Assembly: GCA_934294885.1 (NCBI GenBank)
Contig: CAKRAK010000013.1
Location: 7,953-71,952, forward strand
Length of the DNA: 64,000 bases
Direction: 5' to 3'
Origin: an uncultured Lachnospiraceae bacterium
GTDB lineage: Bacteria > Bacillota > Clostridia > Lachnospirales > Lachnospiraceae
Shown: positions 62,048 to 64,000 of the stretch, piece by piece
Layout: each line of letters opens with the position of its first letter
Position numbering within the stretch: the first letter of the stretch is position 1
Notes under the pieces: generated by a model
Databases searched by the model: none
Told to the model about the DNA's origin: nothing
The model's input: only the letters and a program-made list of their open reading frames with translations
Translations under genes and position numbers: made by a program

Positions 62048-62084
62048 CCGATTGATAAAAATTAAATGTCAGTCGGCTTTTTTA
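62046..62084 (+). terminator. Terminator after the orphan gene
   Basis: AGCCGATTGA (62046-62055) and TCAGTCGGCT (62069-62078) pair with one G-U pair, followed by TTTTTT. It overlaps the stop codon of the orphan gene. Confidence 0.85.
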
Positions 62085-62156
62085 TGCCTATTTTTATACA
62101 TAGCTAGTCCATAAAATGGATTGGCTATTAAATTTTTCGAGGAAGGAGGAAACTAT

Positions 62157-62615
62157 ATGACCAAGTGTAAAGTAATTGCCCTTGCAAATCAGAAGGGAGG
62201 AACAGCCAAGACCACAACAACATTAAATCTGGGAATCGGTCTTGCACATCAGAGGAGAAAAGTATTATTGGTTGATGCTGATCCACAAGGGGATTTAACA
62301 ACTGCATTGGGGTGAAATGACGCAGATAATCTTTCGATTACATTGGAAACACAAATGAAGAAGATATTACAAGACGAACCGTTATATGATATGTCGAATC
62401 AGGAAGAACCTGTAAAGGTAGCAGAGCATAAAGATCTTGAGGATGAAGGTCAGACCGTAACCATCAAAGAAGTACCGGAAACACCAACCCCAGAGATGCC
62501 AGGTACTACTACAAAAACCAGTACCCCTCAAAAAACAGGCGATACTGCGAAAGCAGCTTTATGGATAGCCATTCTGGTATTATCAGCAGCCGGAATTACA
62601 GGAGTACGCATCTAG
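62157..62615 (+). pseudogene. Degraded parA fused in frame to the tail of a sortase-anchored surface protein
   Basis: An ATG at 62157 with GGAAGGAGG begins a ParA/Soj ATPase (KVIALANQKGG, then LLVDADPQGDLTTALG). At 62313-62315 the codon is TGA where ParA relatives have Trp; the same frame continues with NDADNLSITLETQMKKIL, clearly ParA-like. After about 30 codons the sequence changes to EHKDLEDEGQTVTI, a proline/threonine stretch, and STPQKTGD plus a hydrophobic helix, the C-terminus of a VaFE/SpaA-type LPxTG-like protein. A TAG (62613-62615) then ends it where a Lys-rich anchor tail follows. Two nonsense codons and an internal deletion are the simplest reading. Confidence 0.75.
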
Positions 62616-62681
62616 AACAAAAAGAAACAGATCAAGAGATTAGGAATTGAAGAAAAGAAAGAAGAGGAGGAGTAAAACAGA

Positions 62682-62703
62682 GGGTGGCGATAAGCCACCC
62701 TTT
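62682..62703 (+). terminator. GC-rich hairpin after the surface-protein remnant
   Basis: GGGTGGC (62682-62688) and GCCACCC (62694-62700) pair perfectly around GATAA and are followed by TTT. It probably terminated the original surface-protein gene. Confidence 0.7.
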
Positions 62704-62711
62704 GATGATGA

Positions 62712-62960
62712 AATAAGAAAAATCAGAAAGCAATAAAAGTATTACAGCGTTTATTTGATGCTGGATACGGAACGGAAAAAGAGATTGTCAATATGGCGAT
62801 GGATGAGATGCTTGCTTTGCTGGGAGTGAATGTAGCAGAGCTGTGTGTTATCAGTGAGTTACAGAAAAGCATTAAGGCAAACAAAGTGATAAGCTATTTG
62901 TCAGAGAAAACGGAAGCAAGGGAAGAAATGAAAGGAGCAGATTATGGTGGAACGACCTAA
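62712..62960 (+). pseudogene. Fragment of a small mobile-element gene
   Basis: The frame is open from 62712 to a TAA at 62958, after two TGA-type stops, and reads NKKNQKAIKVLQRLFDAGY, then GTEKEIVNMAMDEMLALLG, then AELCVISELQKSIKANKVI. It looks like real helical protein but has no start with a ribosome binding site; the first ATG is at 62793. The pattern suits a short accessory protein of conjugative elements. It overlaps the start of the next gene by 17 bases. It may be a remnant. Confidence 0.45.
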
Positions 62961-63225
62961 ATATTTGGAAATGACATTATCACAATTGAAATCATATGTG
63001 GAATCTTTAGAGAGTAATGTCCTTCTGGTTGTAGAATTTCCAAAAGAAGATCAGAAGGATGGACTGGGAGAGATAAAGAGTAAAACTATGTCACAACATG
63101 CCGTAATTTTTTTACAGCATGTTGTTGCGAACAGAGTGAAAATTGGTTATACTGTAAGCATAGAATTATACATTAATAATCTTTTGAGAGGATGGTATAA
63201 GATATGCTTAAAAAATTCACGTTAA
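62944..63225 (+). CDS. 93-residue hypothetical protein, possibly chimeric
   Basis: AAGGAGC precedes the ATG. The first ~50 residues (YLEMTLSQLKSYVESLESNVLLVVEFP) look like a conserved small protein of Lachnospiraceae conjugative elements. The rest (SQHAVIFLQHVVANRVKIGYTV to the end) has a different character. The 3' end overlaps the next ATPase gene by 22 bases. Either a genuine short protein translationally coupled to the ATPase, or an element gene whose end was replaced when the ATPase arrived. The function is unknown. Confidence 0.45.
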   Translation: MVERPKYLEMTLSQLKSYVESLESNVLLVVEFPKEDQKDGLGEIKSKTMSQHAVIFLQHVVANRVKIGYTVSIELYINNLLRGWYKICLKNSR

Positions 63226-64000
63226 AGAATTACAAAAATTTTAAAGATGAAATTATGATAGATTTTGAAAATATTGCAGGTTATCAGTTTAATACAGATT
63301 GTCTTTCAGATGGTATCATCGGCAAAATGTTGATTTATGGACGTAATGCGACTGGTAAGACGAACCTTGGAAGAGCAATTCTTGATATTGGTTCAACAAT
63401 GTTTGGCGGGACAAGATATGCGAGTAATGGAATTTTACTCAATGCGGATTCCAAAGAAGATGCAGCAATGTTTCAATATGAATTCAGATTTGAAGATACA
63501 GAATTAAGTTACAAATATTCGAGATTATCAAATCAGGAATTACGTGAAGAAGAATTATCTGTAAATGGAAAAAGCATTTTTAAATGTAATTTTGGTTTAC
63601 GAGAATACAATTTTGATAATTTAGATTGTATTGATGCAGAAACTGCCAATATAGAGCGCTATTTACAATCACTGGAAGTTGGAGAAGATGATGAAATCAG
63701 TGAACCAAAACTTCCATTTTTGAGATGGCTGATCAGTAATGTGGCTTTGAAAAATGATTCATCTCTTATCCAGTTATTGAATTATGTTAGAAGAATGGTG
63801 ATGATTACGGTAGGAAATGGGATGCAGTATCGTTTTGGAAGACTGAATCAAGGTTTTTATGAGAGTCTGGAAAATCCGGAACATCTGAAGGATTTTGAAG
63901 ATTTTTTAAATGCAATGGGTATTGAATGTAAATTGGTATTAAAAAAATTACCAGACGGACAAAGAGAACTGTATTTTTCACATGAACAATTAGTTCCATT
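63204..64000 (+). CDS. AAA-type (OLD/AbiEii-like, AAA_15/AAA_21) ATPase, N-terminal part (truncated by window edge)
   Basis: The frame is open from the ATG at 63204 to the edge: 265 residues. It begins LKKFTLKNYKNFKDEIMIDFENI and has a Walker A (IYGRNATGKTNLGRAIL, about 48-64). This SMC/OLD-like start is typical of RloA, AbiL, AriA and similar defence ATPases. An insertion region rich in charge and aromatic residues follows. The remaining Walker B/signature part and any effector gene lie beyond the window. GAGAGGAT is the ribosome binding site. Defence function is inference. Confidence 0.7.
   Translation, partial: MLKKFTLKNYKNFKDEIMIDFENIAGYQFNTDCLSDGIIGKMLIYGRNATGKTNLGRAILDIGSTMFGGTRYASNGILLNADSKEDAAMFQYEFRFEDTELSYKYSRLSNQELREEELSVNGKSIFKCNFGLREYNFDNLDCIDAETANIERYLQSLEVGEDDEISEPKLPFLRWLISNVALKNDSSLIQLLNYVRRMVMITVGNGMQYRFGRLNQGFYESLENPEHLKDFEDFLNAMGIECKLVLKKLPDGQRELYFSHEQLVP

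Overview
The window looks like chromosomal DNA of a motile, anaerobic, low-GC Gram-positive bacterium of the class Clostridia, most likely the family Lachnospiraceae. The reasons are strong AGGAGG-type ribosome binding sites, sporulation-associated genes (a SpoVB-like flippase and a YlmC/YmxH protein), an Rnf complex, and CodY followed by a Bacillus-type fla/che operon. No rRNA, tRNA or CRISPR array was seen. All genes run on the + strand except the partial flippase at the left edge.

Region 1 (1-6110) is housekeeping: a truncated reverse-strand flippase, then cysteine desulfurase, NifU/IscU scaffold and MnmA (sulfur transfer to Fe-S clusters and tRNA), two tandem COG0523 (G3E) GTPases and a small coiled-coil protein. 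The first GTPase has a very His-rich arm. The second is fused to a YcgQ/DUF1980-like domain. Region 2 (6040-10925) is a compact fatty-acid synthesis cluster, fabH-fabD-fabG-fabF-fabZ, without acpP, enoyl reductase or acc genes. Its promoter matches the sigma-A consensus exactly and is followed at once by a large palindrome; a highly folded spacer precedes fabF. Region 3 (10937-18070) is apbE, a NusG-domain-II protein, a Gx transporter and rnfCDGEAB, the ferredoxin:NAD+ respiratory complex, with ApbE as the likely flavinylating enzyme.

Region 4 (18316-24820) holds ymxH, nrdR, yifB/comM, dprA, topA and codY, with a 13/15 CodY box upstream of codY itself. Region 5 (24866-58895) is a 34-kb fla/che cluster: basal body and rod, MS ring and switch, export apparatus, hook, stator, CheY/CheB/CheA/CheW/CheC/CheD, sigma-28, and a tail of poorly described membrane and coiled-coil proteins (DUF342, SwrB-like, MltG-like). 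It is punctuated by terminators after flgE and after the PilZ gene. Several start codons were moved downstream of the longest open frame to sites with a good ribosome binding site. Region 6 (58900-61040) is rpsB-tsf, the usual right flank of this locus.

Region 7 (61040-64000) is accessory. The expected pyrH-frr continuation is absent, and there is instead a 340-bp spacer with repeated TTGGGGA motifs, an orphan gene with its own strong promoter, a decayed integrative-element remnant (parA with a nonsense codon, fused in frame to the tail of a sortase-anchored surface protein), further element fragments, and the first 265 codons of an AAA-type ATPase of the kind found in abortive-infection systems. 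This end is the best candidate for something new, but the window stops before the ATPase gene ends or any partner appears.
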